The position numbers and the translations under genes were made by a program. Under the pieces are notes generated by a model. That model was not told the origin of the DNA, did no database searches, and worked only from the letters and a program-made list of their open reading frames with translations. Positions 28,211 to 38,679 of a stretch of 64,000 bases of DNA are shown one piece after another. Positions within the stretch are counted from its first letter, which is position 1. Every line of letters starts with the position of its first letter. The DNA comes from Methylotenera sp. (GTDB lineage: Bacteria; Pseudomonadota; Gammaproteobacteria; Burkholderiales; Methylophilaceae): NCBI GenBank assembly GCA_013141075.1, contig JABFRQ010000005.1:248001-312000 (forward strand), written 5' to 3'.

Positions 28211-28228
28211 GCGGCTCGTGGCGGCATT
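28187..28228. repeat. GCCCTGC-type palindromic repeat, copy 3 (in cassette)
   Basis: GATGCCCTGCGACCC and ATGCGGCTCGTGGCGGCATT form a degenerate palindrome of the same family. It is preceded by ATCAAAACA as at 17184. It lies within the integron cassette, 12 bp inside the boundary core site at 28240-28247, suggesting insertion into the cassette after or during its capture. Confidence 0.75.
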
Positions 28229-28239
28229 GTTTTTAGCTA

Positions 28240-28247
28240 GCCCTAAC
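28240..28247 (-). other. Candidate cassette boundary core site (GTTAGGGC)
   Basis: On the minus strand, ACGTTAGGGC stands 23 bp after the hemB stop. GTTAGGGC matches the integron core consensus GTTRRRY and equals the complement of the outer core of the attC at 27987-27994. Together they would bracket a cassette of roughly 300 bp. Such an 8-base match could be chance; its position is what makes it worth noting. Confidence 0.4.
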
Positions 28248-28270
28248 GTAAAATAGACCTCAAAACTTAC

Positions 28271-29293
<1,023 letters not shown>

Positions 29294-30085
29294 TTATTGG
29301 CCGAATACCCGTGCCAGCTCTGCACCTGGGTCTGGTTGACGCATAAAGGCTTCACCCACTAAGAATGCGTGTACATCATTATCTTGCATTAGCTTCACGT
29401 CTTCAGGCGTAAAAATACCTGATTCTGTAACCACAAAACGGTCTTCTGGTAGTACTTTAAGCAAATCTAGCGTGGTTTGTAGGGTCACGTCAAAGGTGCG
29501 CAAGTTGCGGTTGTTGATGCCAATTAACGGCGTATCGAGCTGCAATGCAAGTTCTAGCTCGTCTGCATCGTGCACTTCAACCAGCACCGCCATGCCTAGT
29601 TCATTTGCTAATAGCTCAAGCGCACGCATTTGTTTGAGCTCAAGCGCGGCTACAATGAGCAAAATGCAATCTGCGCCCATGGCGCGCGCTTCAAACACTT
29701 GGTATGGGTCTATCATAAAGTCTTTGCGCAACACAGGCAGCTTGCAAGCGGCACGTGCTTGTTTTAAATACTCGGCAGAACCTTGAAAATACTCAACATC
29801 AGTGAGTACTGACAAACACGCGGCGCCGCCTTTTTCATAGCTTTTGGCGATTTCAGCAGGGTTAAAGTTTTCACGAATAATGCCTTTTGACGGGCTGGCC
29901 TTTTTAATTTCTGCAATTACCGCAGGTTTATTTGCCATCACTTTTTTATAAATGCTACCCACAAAATCACGCGGGTCAGGCTGCGCTTCTGCTTGTTTTT
30001 GCAGTTGCTCTAAGCTGATTAGGCCTTTGCTAACAGCCACTTCTTCACGCTTGGTGGCTAAAATTTTATTTAATATATCGCTCAT
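29294..30085 (-). CDS. trpC: Indole-3-glycerol phosphate synthase
   Basis: TrpC closes the indole ring in tryptophan synthesis. This 263-residue TIM barrel shows [18 protein letters not shown] (catalytic Lys, about residue 57), [32 protein letters not shown] and [12 protein letters not shown]. It is monofunctional, with no trpF fused. It is the last trp gene of the block; a DUF3465 lipoprotein gene separates it from trpD. Confidence 0.97.
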   Translation of the reverse strand: MSDILNKILATKREEVAVSKGLISLEQLQKQAEAQPDPRDFVGSIYKKVMANKPAVIAEIKKASPSKGIIRENFNPAEIAKSYEKGGAACLSVLTDVEYFQGSAEYLKQARAACKLPVLRKDFMIDPYQVFEARAMGADCILLIVAALELKQMRALELLANELGMAVLVEVHDADELELALQLDTPLIGINNRNLRTFDVTLQTTLDLLKVLPEDRFVVTESGIFTPEDVKLMQDNDVHAFLVGEAFMRQPDPGAELARVFGQ

Positions 30086-30106
30086 ATTTGCTCTATTCGT
30101 AAAGTA

Positions 30107-30559
30107 CTATTCGTAAGTTTTTCCATTATGTTGCAACCAACCAGCGGCATGTTTGCCGCGTGGATCTTTGTGTGTCCAATGCACGGTGCCGCCTTTGGGT
30201 GTGTAAATATATTCACCTTTAAAGCCGACGGTATCGCTCTCGTGAATATCCGCCACGCGCGGCGCTAAATCAATATTATGGGCGATTAAAATCGTAATAT
30301 TGTCACTCACTTTTAGCAAAAATTTTTGGTGTTGCAAGCCCTTGGTATCATCTTTTAGTACTTTGGTCACGATGCCGCTACCTTGCACTTGCGGTAAATT
30401 GCGATGTGCGCCGTAGGCTTCAACAATCGCACCAGCATCCATACCCGTAGTTGCAGAAACTTGCGCAGATTCAATTGGTTGCGCATTATTTGGTGCGCGG
30501 CAAGCGGTAAAACTTAGCGCGAAACAGATTGCCAATAATATTAAAAATTGTTTTTTCAT
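30107..30559 (-). CDS. DUF3465 family lipoprotein/periplasmic protein
   Basis: A 150-residue protein with a signal peptide (FLILLAICFALSFTAC, lipobox-like FTAC at about 20). The mature domain matches the DUF3465 pattern: GSGIVTKVLKDDTKGLQHQK, FLLKVSDNITILIAHNIDLA, GTVHWTHKDPRGKHAAGWLQ. The fold is probably a small OB-like domain with conserved His/Asp; function unknown. Its ATG overlaps the trpD stop by 4 bp (ATGA), so it is translationally coupled to trpD and sits inside the tryptophan operon, an unexpected place for an envelope protein. Confidence 0.85.
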   Translation of the reverse strand: MKKQFLILLAICFALSFTACRAPNNAQPIESAQVSATTGMDAGAIVEAYGAHRNLPQVQGSGIVTKVLKDDTKGLQHQKFLLKVSDNITILIAHNIDLAPRVADIHESDTVGFKGEYIYTPKGGTVHWTHKDPRGKHAAGWLQHNGKTYE

Positions 30560-31581
30560 GACATTGCTCTTAATGCGTTTAATTTAGTCATTGCTAGGCC
30601 GCTATCAATCACCTCACGTGCTTTATTGATGCCACTTTGCAAGCTATCTGCCACGCCTGCAACGTAAATCGCGGCGCCAGCATTGAGCAAAACGATGTCG
30701 CGAGCAGCGACCTGGTTTTGATTGGATAGTTTTCCATTAAGCACATCTAAAATTACGGCTTTAGATTCATCTGCATTTTGAATTTGAATGCTACTCAAAT
30801 GATGCAACTGCATGCCAAACTGGCTAGGGTTAACCGTGTATTCAGACACTTTGCCATCTTTTAATTCAGCCACAAAGGTATCGCCGCAAAATGAAATTTC
30901 GTCCATGCCATCTGCGCCGCACACCACTAGCACATGCTCGCTGCCAAGTTGCTGCAACACGTGCGCAAGCTTAGTCGTGAGGGCGCTATCAAACACGCCC
31001 ATTACTTGGCGTTTAGCATTAGCAGGGTTGGTCAGCGGGCCTAGCAAATTAAACAGCGTGCGAATACCTAGCTCACGGCGCACAGGCGCGGCGTGCTTCA
31101 TGGCGCTATGGTGGTTTGGCGCGAACATAAAGCCGATGCCGATGGTATCAACACATGTGCCGACTTGCTCAGGCGACAAATGCACATTTACACCCAGCAC
31201 TTCTAAAACATCAGCACTGCCGCAAGTAGATGACACCGACCGCCCGCCATGCTTAGCCACTTTAGCGCCTGCTGCCGCGGCTACAAATGCACTCACGGTA
31301 GACACATTAAAAGTTTGTATGCCATCGCCACCCGTGCCGCAGGTATCAATCAAATGGCTGGCATCATGAATATTTACCTTGGTTGAAAGCTCACGCATCA
31401 CACTGGCAGCGGCGGCGATTTCGTCCACTGTTTCACCTTTAATGCGTAACGCCACTAGCAAGCCAGCAATTTGTGCATGTGTGAGTTCGCCCGCCATCAC
31501 TTGGCGCATGGTGGTTTGCATCACATCAAAACTTAGGTTTTGACCGTTAATCACTTGATTAAGAATTTGCGAAAACGACAC
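30556..31581 (-). CDS. trpD: Anthranilate phosphoribosyltransferase
   Basis: TrpD attaches phosphoribosyl to anthranilate. Its 341 residues include the PRPP/Mg motif DTCGTGGDGIQTFNVST (about residue 82), KHGGRSVSSTCGSADVLE, GIGFMFAPNHHSAMKHAAPV, RTLFNLLGPLTNPA and DEISFCGDT. It is 4 bp downstream of trpG and overlaps the DUF3465 gene. Confidence 0.97.
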   Translation of the reverse strand: MSFSQILNQVINGQNLSFDVMQTTMRQVMAGELTHAQIAGLLVALRIKGETVDEIAAAASVMRELSTKVNIHDASHLIDTCGTGGDGIQTFNVSTVSAFVAAAAGAKVAKHGGRSVSSTCGSADVLEVLGVNVHLSPEQVGTCVDTIGIGFMFAPNHHSAMKHAAPVRRELGIRTLFNLLGPLTNPANAKRQVMGVFDSALTTKLAHVLQQLGSEHVLVVCGADGMDEISFCGDTFVAELKDGKVSEYTVNPSQFGMQLHHLSSIQIQNADESKAVILDVLNGKLSNQNQVAARDIVLLNAGAAIYVAGVADSLQSGINKAREVIDSGLAMTKLNALRAMS

Positions 31582-31585
31582 TAGC

Positions 31586-32149
31586 TTATTCTTTCAAAAA
31601 ATTATTCAAAAGCGCGTGACCATGCTCGGTGAGTATAGATTCTGGGTGAAACTGCACACCTTCAACACGCAAAGTTTTGTGGCGCACACCCATAATTTCA
31701 CCATCGTCTGTCCACGCGGTAATTTCCAAACAATCTGGCAGCGTTTCTTTTTCAATCACCAGTGAGTGGTAACGCGTTGCGGTGTAAGGGTTAGGCAGAT
31801 CTTTAAACACGCCAATATTTTTATGGTAAATGAGCGATGTTTTACCGTGCATTAAAGTTTTTGCTTTAATAATTCGCCCGCCAAAAGCTTGGCCTATGCT
31901 TTGATGTCCTAAGCAAACGCCGAGCAATGGAATCTTACCCGCGAATTCTTTAATCAGCGGCACGCTAATGCCAGCCTCATTTGGTGTGCATGGACCAGGC
32001 GAAATCACAATATGGTCAGGTTTTAACTCAGCCACTTTGGCTAAATCAATTTCATCGTTTCTGTAAACTTGTACATCTTGCCCTAGCTCGCCCAAATATT
32101 GCACGAGGTTGTAGGTAAATGAATCGTAATTATCTATCATCAATAACAT
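31586..32149 (-). CDS. trpG: Anthranilate synthase component II (glutamine amidotransferase)
   Basis: A 187-residue class I glutaminase supplying ammonia to TrpE, and in related bacteria often also to PabB. The catalytic triad is visible: Cys in [18 protein letters not shown] (about residue 79), and His/Glu in [14 protein letters not shown]. The N-terminal [20 protein letters not shown] is diagnostic. One base separates it from trpE. Confidence 0.96.
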   Translation of the reverse strand: MLLMIDNYDSFTYNLVQYLGELGQDVQVYRNDEIDLAKVAELKPDHIVISPGPCTPNEAGISVPLIKEFAGKIPLLGVCLGHQSIGQAFGGRIIKAKTLMHGKTSLIYHKNIGVFKDLPNPYTATRYHSLVIEKETLPDCLEITAWTDDGEIMGVRHKTLRVEGVQFHPESILTEHGHALLNNFLKE

Positions 32150-32150
32150 G

Positions 32151-33674
32151 TTAAACCCCTGCTTTCGGTGCCAAGTTTGAATCAGAAATAAGCTCTACGT
32201 TCAAGTCTAGCCCTGCTTGCACTAACTCTGCCGCGCGTAATACTGCCTTTGCCTTGTTTTGTGTTTCATCCCATTCACTTTGAGGAATAGAATCGGCCAC
32301 GATGCCCGCCCCTGCTTGCACGTAGAGCATATTGTTTTTAATCACACCTGTTCTAATCGCAATCGCCACATCCATATCGCCATTAAAACCCAAATATCCA
32401 ACCGCACCTGCGTAGATGCCACGTTTGCTTGGTTCTAGCTCATCAATAATTTCCATGGCACGCACTTTTGGCGCGCCACTTACCGTGCCTGCGGGGAAGG
32501 TCGCTTTAATCACATCAATTGCATCCATGCCCGCTTTGAGCTTGCCTTCTACGTTGCTCACAATATGCATCACATGGCTGTAGCGCTCTATCATCATGTT
32601 ATCTGTGACTTTTACTGTGCCTGTTTGCGCCACGCGGCCAACATCGTTGCGGCCTAAATCCATCAGCTGCACATGTTCGGCGCGCTCTTTAGGGTCGGCT
32701 AATAACTCAACCGCTAACGCCAAATCTTGCTCGCGCGTTTTACCGCGTGGGCGCGTGCCTGCAATGGGGCGGGCTGTGACCGTGCCATTTTCTAATCGCA
32801 CTAAAATCTCAGGGGAAGCGCCCACCACGTGGTGATCGCCCATATCGTAATAGAACATATAAGGCGATGGATTTAAGCTACGCAAAGCGCGGTATAAACT
32901 TAAAGGCGGTGCGGTAAATTTTTGCGACATGCGCTGTGAAAGCACAACCTGCATAATATCGCCATCTAAAATGTATTGTTGCGCTTTTATAACGGCTGAT
33001 TTGAAATTATCTTCACCAAACTCTGAGCTAGCCACTGAGCTGGTTGAAGCAACCGCCTCAGGAATCGCCACCGTTTTGCGCAACATTTTCAGCAACTCAC
33101 TTAAACGTGTGTGCGCATTTTCATATGCATTTGCTTCGGCGGGATTAGCGTAAACTATAAAATAAAGCTTGCCGCTTAGGTTATCTACCACGGCAATTTC
33201 TTCAGAAACCATCAATAACACATCAGGTGTGTTAATCGCGTCAGGCTTATTTACGCCTGCTAAACGCTTTTCAATATAGCGCACGGTTTCGTAGCCAAAG
33301 TAGCCCGCCAGCCCGCCAGTAAAGCGTGGCAGGCCAGTGTAAGGTGGCGTTTTAAAGCGTGCTTGAAATGCTTTTACAAAATCTAGCGGGTTCATTTCCG
33401 TAGATTCTGTAACGATTTCGCCCTCCAGCACTTGCACATGGTTGCCGTGCGCCACAATGCGAGTTTTTGCAGGCAATCCAATAATGGAATATCGCCCAAA
33501 GCGTTCGCCCCCTTGCACGCTTTCTAGCAAATAGCTAAAAGGTTGGTTGGCAAGTTTAAGGTAAAGTGAAAGCGGAGTATCAAGATCCGCAAAGGTTTCT
33601 AACACAAGCGGGATGCGGTTGTAACCTTGTGTGGCTAGCGCATTAAATTCAGTTTTATTGATTGTGGTAAACAT
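32151..33674 (-). CDS. trpE: Anthranilate synthase component I
   Basis: TrpE converts chorismate plus ammonia to anthranilate. Its 507 residues include the N-terminal [20 protein letters not shown] with the Trp-feedback Ser region, and the chorismate-binding domain with [42 protein letters not shown] and [20 protein letters not shown]. It follows gph after a 168-bp gap that holds a candidate Trp-rich leader ORF, and begins the trpEGD-DUF3465-trpC run. Confidence 0.97.
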   Translation of the reverse strand: MFTTINKTEFNALATQGYNRIPLVLETFADLDTPLSLYLKLANQPFSYLLESVQGGERFGRYSIIGLPAKTRIVAHGNHVQVLEGEIVTESTEMNPLDFVKAFQARFKTPPYTGLPRFTGGLAGYFGYETVRYIEKRLAGVNKPDAINTPDVLLMVSEEIAVVDNLSGKLYFIVYANPAEANAYENAHTRLSELLKMLRKTVAIPEAVASTSSVASSEFGEDNFKSAVIKAQQYILDGDIMQVVLSQRMSQKFTAPPLSLYRALRSLNPSPYMFYYDMGDHHVVGASPEILVRLENGTVTARPIAGTRPRGKTREQDLALAVELLADPKERAEHVQLMDLGRNDVGRVAQTGTVKVTDNMMIERYSHVMHIVSNVEGKLKAGMDAIDVIKATFPAGTVSGAPKVRAMEIIDELEPSKRGIYAGAVGYLGFNGDMDVAIAIRTGVIKNNMLYVQAGAGIVADSIPQSEWDETQNKAKAVLRAAELVQAGLDLNVELISDSNLAPKAGV

Positions 33675-33769
33675 GATTTTTTAAATTTCTTTCTAATAAT
33701 TTTAGTTGATTTGTGGCCTCGGCCACCTTGTCGTTTAGCTTGCGCGCCTTATTCGGACGAGCAATTGAC

Positions 33770-33826
33770 TTAGCTTCGCCAAGAGCTACGCCAGCTTGAA
33801 AAATTATTATTTAAAGAAATCATCAT
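33770..33826 (-). CDS. Candidate trp leader peptide upstream of trpE
   Basis: An 18-codon ORF between gph and trpE, MMISLNNNFSSWRSSWRS-stop, with two Trp codons in the last seven, as expected for an attenuator leader. The RNA can fold: TAGCT/AGCTA around the second Trp codon, and a perfect GTGGCC/GGCCAC hairpin 45 bases after the leader stop (33713-33726). No U-run follows that hairpin and no clear ribosome-binding site precedes the ATG, so classical attenuation is not shown. A second frame through the same bases looks weakly protein-like. Confidence 0.35.
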   Translation of the reverse strand: MMISLNNNFSSWRSSWRS

Positions 33827-33842
33827 ATTTATTCTAAAGTTG

Positions 33843-34511
33843 TTAGGCCAAAAGTTGTTCTAATTCTGTTAAATCATCAATAGTCGCATCTACTTTAGAT
33901 TCATCTATTAACCGACCTTGATTATACCCGTAAGGCACGGTAATAATAAAGCTACCTGCCGCGTGTGCGGCTGCAATATCCGTATCTGAGTCGCCCACCA
34001 GCATGGCCTCAAAAGTAGGCACATCAAACTTTACGCAAATATATTGCAATTGCATTGGGTCTGGCTTCTTTTTTGGCAAGCTATCGCCAGAAACTACTAA
34101 TTCAAAAAAATCTGCCAAGCCGCTTTTTTGCAACAAGGGCAGTGTAAATTTTTCTGGTTTATTCGTCACGCATGCGAGCTTTAAGCCTTTGTTTTGCATG
34201 GCCTGCAAGCCAGCAAATACGCCATTGTAGGGCTTGCTATCTGCCGCGTTATTGGCATAGTGTGCAAAAAATATAGGTTGCGCTTGCTCAAATAATGCTG
34301 CTTCGGGCAAAGCATTAAAGCTGCCTGTTAAGCAGCGCCTAATCAGCACTAGCGCGCCTTCGCCAATATAATGTTCTATTTGCGCTGGTGGCAACGTTGG
34401 CAAATTCAACTCTGCCAACATTTGGTTAGCAGCAAAAGCGATTTCTGGCGCGCTGTGTATTAGCGTGCCATCAAGATCAAACATGACGGCTTTAACACGA
34501 AACTGCGACAT
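33843..34511 (-). CDS. gph: Phosphoglycolate phosphatase
   Basis: A HAD-superfamily hydrolase of 222 residues. Motif I is VMFDLDGTLIHSAPE with the nucleophilic Asp, motif II LACVTNKPEKF, motif III region KKKPDPMQL, and motif IV MLVGDSDTDIAAA. The rpe-gph-trpE order is a well-known proteobacterial arrangement and supports the Gph name over other HAD phosphatases. It removes 2-phosphoglycolate, partly a DNA-repair by-product. Confidence 0.92.
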   Translation of the reverse strand: MSQFRVKAVMFDLDGTLIHSAPEIAFAANQMLAELNLPTLPPAQIEHYIGEGALVLIRRCLTGSFNALPEAALFEQAQPIFFAHYANNAADSKPYNGVFAGLQAMQNKGLKLACVTNKPEKFTLPLLQKSGLADFFELVVSGDSLPKKKPDPMQLQYICVKFDVPTFEAMLVGDSDTDIAAAHAAGSFIITVPYGYNQGRLIDESKVDATIDDLTELEQLLA

Positions 34512-34535
34512 TCTTACAAGCTACAGGGCTTAAAT

Positions 34536-35243
34536 TTAAGCTGTTGCCAAAGCTGCGCGCATTTCGCCCACTACCGTGTTGTAGCGGTTTTTGTCTGTAT
34601 CTAAGCCTTTAGTGAAAATCGCATTGCCTGCCACAAACGTATCAGCACCTGCGCGAGCGATTTCTGCAATGTTCATTGCATTTACGCCGCCGTCTACTTC
34701 AAGCCAGATTTGGCGGCCTGTTTTTTCGTAATAAGCATCAATTCTAGCGCGCGCTAATTTTAATTTTTCTAAAGTTTCTGGAATAAATTTTTGACCGCCA
34801 AAACCAGGGTTGACTGACATCAATAAAATCATGTCAACTTTATCCATCACATGGTCTAAATAGCTTAATGAGGTTGCTGGGTTAAACACTAAGCCTGATT
34901 TACAGCCTAAATCGCGCACCATTGCTAGGCTGCGATCAATATGCTCAGAAGCTTCTGGGTGAAAAGTAATGATGTTCGCGCCTGCTTTTGCAAAGTCAGG
35001 AATAATGCGGTCAACAGGTTTCACCATTAAATGCACGTCAATCAACGCGCCTGCATTTTTTGAAATTTCACGAATCGCTTCGCACACCAATGGGCCAATG
35101 GTCAGGTTAGGCACGTAGTGGTTATCCATCACATCAAAATGCACTAAATCTGTACCCGATGTAATGACATCGTCAATTTCTTGACCTAATTTAGCAAAGT
35201 TAGCAGAAAGTATACTTGGGGCAATTCTAAAAGTTTTATCCAT
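34536..35243 (-). CDS. rpe: Ribulose-phosphate 3-epimerase
   Basis: Rpe interconverts ribulose-5-P and xylulose-5-P. In ribulose-monophosphate methylotrophs it also serves the regeneration phase. The 235-residue TIM barrel shows [34 protein letters not shown] (metal Asp/His), [31 protein letters not shown] and [15 protein letters not shown]. It heads the rpe-gph-trp block and is divergent from hemA. Confidence 0.97.
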   Translation of the reverse strand: MDKTFRIAPSILSANFAKLGQEIDDVITSGTDLVHFDVMDNHYVPNLTIGPLVCEAIREISKNAGALIDVHLMVKPVDRIIPDFAKAGANIITFHPEASEHIDRSLAMVRDLGCKSGLVFNPATSLSYLDHVMDKVDMILLMSVNPGFGGQKFIPETLEKLKLARARIDAYYEKTGRQIWLEVDGGVNAMNIAEIARAGADTFVAGNAIFTKGLDTDKNRYNTVVGEMRAALATA

Positions 35244-35337
35244 GATAGTGAGTCCGTTGATAGTTAAAATTAGCTTTAAACCGTTATTTTAACGCTATTT
35301 CTTGCTTAACATAAGCCAATACATCAAAATTACACTT

Positions 35338-36597
35338 ATGGAATTATTTGTAATCGGCGTTAACCACACGACCGCCCCTCTTAAGATTCGCGAAAATGTC
35401 GCTTTTAATGGTGAGCATCTAGCCAGCGCTTTGCGTGAACTTACGACAAGCGATGCAGCTGAAGCAGCGATATTATCCACCTGCAACCGTACCGAGCTTT
35501 ATTGCAGCGCAGAAAATTCTGTGAAACCGCTTCAATGGTTGTCGCAATATCACAAGCTAGAAATGAGTAGTTTGCAGCCTTATATCTACACGCTACCCAA
35601 TGATGAAGCGGTCAAACACGCCTTTCGCGTGGCGAGCGGGCTTGATAGCATGGTGCTGGGTGAAGCGCAAATTTTAGGCCAATTTAAGCAATCCGTTAAA
35701 ATTGCGCAAGACGCTGGCACTCTAGGCACGCTGCTGCACAAGCTTTTTCAACGTACTTTTGAAGTCGCTAAAGAAGTGCGCACCAACACAGACATCGGCG
35801 CAAACTCAATTTCCATGGCCGCCGCCGCCGTAAAATTAGCACAACGTATTTTTGGCGATATTAGCCAGCAAAAAGTGTTATTCATCGGTGCGGGCGAAAT
35901 GATAGAACTGTGTGCTGACCACTTTGCCGCACAAAAACCGAAAAGCATGATGGTCGCGAATCGCACTTTAGAGCGCGGTTTGTTATTGGCAGAAAAAATG
36001 CGTGCGCTAGGTGTGAATGCCCAAGCCATGTTACTCAATGACTTGCCTGCTAGGTTAAATGAGTTTGATATTGTCATCACCAGCACCGCCAGCCAATTGC
36101 CAATTGTAGGCTTAGGCATGGTAGAAAGTGCACTTAAGGCGCGCAAACATCGCCCCATGTTTATGGTCGATTTAGCCGTGCCGCGCGATATTGAAGCAGA
36201 AGTTGCCGAGCTTGATGACATATTTTTATATTCGGTAGATGACCTTGCGCAAGTAGTGGCGGATGGCATAAGCAACCGACAAGAAGCCGCAGTGGACGCT
36301 GAAGTAATTGTCACTGCACGTGTTGAACACTTTATGCAGTGGATGAAAAAACGCGATGCCGTACCCACCATTAAAGCGCTGCGCGACCAAGCAGAAGCCA
36401 CGCGCCAAGCCGAATTAGAAAAAGCTTTTAAGCTAATTCAAAAAGGTGAAAGCCCAGAAAAAGTGCTGGAAGCATTAAGCAACGCGCTCACCAATAAATT
36501 TTTACACGCGCCTAGTCACGCGCTAAACCAAGCGCATGGTGATGAACATACCAAGCTAGAAGATGTGATTAAACAGTTGTACTTAACTAAAAACTAA
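35338..36597 (+). CDS. hemA: Glutamyl-tRNA reductase
   Basis: HemA reduces glutamyl-tRNA(Glu) to glutamate-1-semialdehyde with NADPH, the committed step of C5 haem synthesis. The ATG at 35338 ([20 protein letters not shown]) gives 419 residues; the frame is open from an upstream ATG at 35302 that fits less well. The catalytic Cys is in [14 protein letters not shown] (about residue 50). Further motifs are [15 protein letters not shown], the NADP-binding [12 protein letters not shown], and [11 protein letters not shown]. The C-terminal dimerisation helix is present. Confidence 0.97.
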   Translation: MELFVIGVNHTTAPLKIRENVAFNGEHLASALRELTTSDAAEAAILSTCNRTELYCSAENSVKPLQWLSQYHKLEMSSLQPYIYTLPNDEAVKHAFRVASGLDSMVLGEAQILGQFKQSVKIAQDAGTLGTLLHKLFQRTFEVAKEVRTNTDIGANSISMAAAAVKLAQRIFGDISQQKVLFIGAGEMIELCADHFAAQKPKSMMVANRTLERGLLLAEKMRALGVNAQAMLLNDLPARLNEFDIVITSTASQLPIVGLGMVESALKARKHRPMFMVDLAVPRDIEAEVAELDDIFLYSVDDLAQVVADGISNRQEAAVDAEVIVTARVEHFMQWMKKRDAVPTIKALRDQAEATRQAELEKAFKLIQKGESPEKVLEALSNALTNKFLHAPSHALNQAHGDEHTKLEDVIKQLYLTKN

Positions 36598-36602
36598 ACT
36601 AC

Positions 36603-36632
36603 TTAGACTAAAAATTAAACTATTTAGTCTAA
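36603..36632. terminator. Perfect 10-bp inverted repeat after hemA
   Basis: TTAGACTAAA (36603-36612) and TTTAGTCTAA (36623-36632) pair perfectly around a 10-base loop, starting 6 bp after the hemA stop. The stem is AT-rich and no long T-run follows, so it may be a weak terminator or a protein-binding site upstream of the hemE promoter. Confidence 0.4.
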
Positions 36633-36663
36633 AAGCCAGACCAATTTAGTGATTTTTTTACCG

Positions 36664-36672
36664 TGCTATAAT
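36664..36672 (+). promoter_or_regulatory. Extended -10 promoter for hemE
   Basis: TGCTATAAT is a perfect extended -10 element (TGn + TATAAT) about 38 bp upstream of the hemE ATG. No convincing -35 box is seen, as is common with extended -10 promoters. Confidence 0.5.
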
Positions 36673-36709
36673 GCACTTAAATCTTTACTCAAGTAAACCA
36701 CACTTAACT

Positions 36710-37774
36710 ATGACAATACTACAAAACGACACCTTTTTACGTGCGCTAAACCGCGAAGCAACAGATTACACGCCTGTGTGGATGATGCGTCAAGCTGGGC
36801 GTTATTTACCTGAATATCGTGAAAGCCGTAAAACGGCAGGCAGTTTTTTACAGCTGTGTAAAAATGCGCAATTCGCGACAGATGTGACGCTACAACCGCT
36901 AGATCGTTATCCGTTGTTAGATTCTGCTATTTTGTTTTCAGATATTCTCACCGTGCCAGATGCAATGGGTTTGGGCTTATATTTTGAAGAAGGCGAAGGC
37001 CCAAAATTTGAGCGTACTTTGCAGCAAGAAGCCGACATTCAAAAATTAACTGTGCCAGATATGGCAAAACTGCAATATGTATTTGATGCGGTTTCTAGCA
37101 TTCGTAAAGCTTTAAATGGTCGCGTGCCATTGATTGGTTTTAGCGGTAGCCCATGGACGCTTGCTACCTATATGGTTGAAGGCAAAGGTGGTACAGATTT
37201 TTTAAACATTAAAAAAATGGCGTATGCACGCCCTGATTTATTGCACCACATTTTAGAAACTACCGCACAAACGGTGATTCAATATTTAAACGCGCAAATT
37301 GCCGCAGGTGCACAAGCCGTAATGATTTTTGATTCATGGGGCGGCGCACTTTCACACAATGCTTATACTGAGTTTTCACTCAATTACATGCAGAAAATTG
37401 TGGCAGGCTTAATTAAAACCAATGATGGCCGCAAAGTGCCAAGCATTGTGTTTACCAAAGGTGGCGCGTTGTGGTTAGAGGCGCAAGCCGAAATTGGTGC
37501 AGATGCCTTAGGCTTAGATTGGGCGGTAGATATTGGCCAAGCGCGCAAACGCGTGGGCGATAAAGTGGCATTACAAGGCAACTTAGACCCAGCGATTTTG
37601 CTCAGTACGCCTGAAGCGATTGAAAAAGAAGTAGCAAGCGTGTTGGCAAGTTACGGCAAAGGTAATGGCCATGTGTTTAATTTAGGCCACGGCATTACGC
37701 AATGGACGCCGCCAGAAAATGCAGCAGCAATGTTAGAAGCGGTGAGAAAACACAGCCAGCAATATCACGCATAA
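36710..37774 (+). CDS. hemE: Uroporphyrinogen decarboxylase
   Basis: HemE decarboxylates uroporphyrinogen III to coproporphyrinogen III. ATG 36710 ([20 protein letters not shown]) gives 354 residues; the upstream ATG at 36671 falls on the -10 box. Motifs are [17 protein letters not shown] (active-site Arg), [49 protein letters not shown], and the terminal [17 protein letters not shown]. Same strand as hemA but with its own probable promoter. Confidence 0.97.
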   Translation: MTILQNDTFLRALNREATDYTPVWMMRQAGRYLPEYRESRKTAGSFLQLCKNAQFATDVTLQPLDRYPLLDSAILFSDILTVPDAMGLGLYFEEGEGPKFERTLQQEADIQKLTVPDMAKLQYVFDAVSSIRKALNGRVPLIGFSGSPWTLATYMVEGKGGTDFLNIKKMAYARPDLLHHILETTAQTVIQYLNAQIAAGAQAVMIFDSWGGALSHNAYTEFSLNYMQKIVAGLIKTNDGRKVPSIVFTKGGALWLEAQAEIGADALGLDWAVDIGQARKRVGDKVALQGNLDPAILLSTPEAIEKEVASVLASYGKGNGHVFNLGHGITQWTPPENAAAMLEAVRKHSQQYHA

Positions 37775-37809
37775 GGTCTATTTTTAGCTGAGGTGAATAA
37801 AAAAGTACT

Positions 37810-37845
37810 GCGCTGCGAACCAGTATCCATGCGGCTCACAGGGCA
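37810..37845. repeat. GCCCTGC-type palindromic repeat, copy 4
   Basis: GCGCTGCGAACC and GGCTCACAGGGC arms around AGTATCCATGC, in the opposite orientation to copy 2. It is followed 42 bp later by a GTCATTGCGAGC element. Confidence 0.8.
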
Positions 37846-37887
37846 TCTATATAGCAAGTTATTTAGAATAATAAAAGCCATCAGCAA

Positions 37888-37952
37888 CCGTCATTGCGAG
37901 CGTAGCGTGGCAATCTAACATTTGCAGATTGCCACGCTACGCTCGCAATGAC
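37888..37952. repeat. GTCATTGCGAGC-type inverted repeat (perfect copy)
   Basis: Arms 37890-37916 and 37926-37952 are a perfect 27-bp inverted repeat (GTCATTGCGAGCGTAGCG and on to GGCAATCT) with a 9-base loop. This is the best-preserved member of the family seen also at 3562 and 18119. It lies between the convergent hemE and cytochrome b561 genes. Confidence 0.92.
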
Positions 37953-37968
37953 CACAACAAAACCAGTA

Positions 37969-38571
37969 CTATTTAAAAATAGACATCCGTTTCATGGTGC
38001 CATCTTTATCTACAAATTTGTGTTTAAGCGCGCCTGCAATATGTAGCACAATTAACGCTAAGAAAATAAAGGTTAACACTTCATGCGCCGTAGCTGAAGC
38101 CTCATGAATAGGCTTGTTAGCTAAGCCCTCAATAATCGTGATACCAAACCATTTAAGCCCATATTTGCTGGTGATACCAGTGAGTAAACCCGTAGCAGGC
38201 ACGGCTACCATCATTAAATAAAGTAGGTGATGCGTACCAGTAGCCACTTTACGTTCCATTGCTTTATATGAGGTTAATAAAGCAGGTGGTTTGTGCGTCA
38301 CGCGCCATAAAATGCGGATTGCAATGAGCGCAAAAATAGTGATGCCTAAAGATTTATGCAGGTTGAAATAAAATGTTCTAGCGGTGACTTCTTCACTAAG
38401 CTGCCAAGTATAAATGCCTAAATCTAACAAATCGTAAGCAGATTGCTTAGGGCCTTCTTTGGGGATATCCGCCATGAACCAGCCGATTGCAAACATCACA
38501 ACCACAAAAATGGCGATTAGCCAGTGTAAAACCACCGCAGTTTTGGTGTAACGAGTAGTGTTTTGAATCAT
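37969..38571 (-). CDS. Cytochrome b561 family protein
   Basis: A 200-residue, four-helix inner-membrane di-haem cytochrome. Candidate axial histidines lie in KTAVVLHWLIAIFVV, YFNLHKSLGITIFAL, ATGTHHLLYLMMVA and LIVLHIAGALKHKF. Members of this family act as quinol:acceptor electron carriers or superoxide:quinone oxidoreductases (CybB-like). The downstream partner is unknown. Start ATG 38571; divergent from the SoxH-like hydrolase. Confidence 0.9.
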   Translation of the reverse strand: MIQNTTRYTKTAVVLHWLIAIFVVVMFAIGWFMADIPKEGPKQSAYDLLDLGIYTWQLSEEVTARTFYFNLHKSLGITIFALIAIRILWRVTHKPPALLTSYKAMERKVATGTHHLLYLMMVAVPATGLLTGITSKYGLKWFGITIIEGLANKPIHEASATAHEVLTFIFLALIVLHIAGALKHKFVDKDGTMKRMSIFK

Positions 38572-38679
38572 CGTAAAATTCCTGTATATTAAATTGATGC
38601 GTATGTGACACGTGTCACAGCAAATAATTGCACAAAGCTACAACATTCTAACCAATAAACTTAAGCCTAGGAATAAAAC

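Noticed and set aside
33675..33800. Second minus-strand frame between gph and trpE reading GVALGEAKSIARPNKARKLN
   Set aside because: It looks weakly protein-like but has a stop just upstream, no start codon, and overlaps the candidate leader. Not supported as a gene, but it lowers confidence in the leader.
34190..34240. GCCTGCAAGCC...GTAGGGC in gph as another repeat copy
   Set aside because: Only a short match to one arm, no conserved loop; it fits ordinary gph coding sequence.
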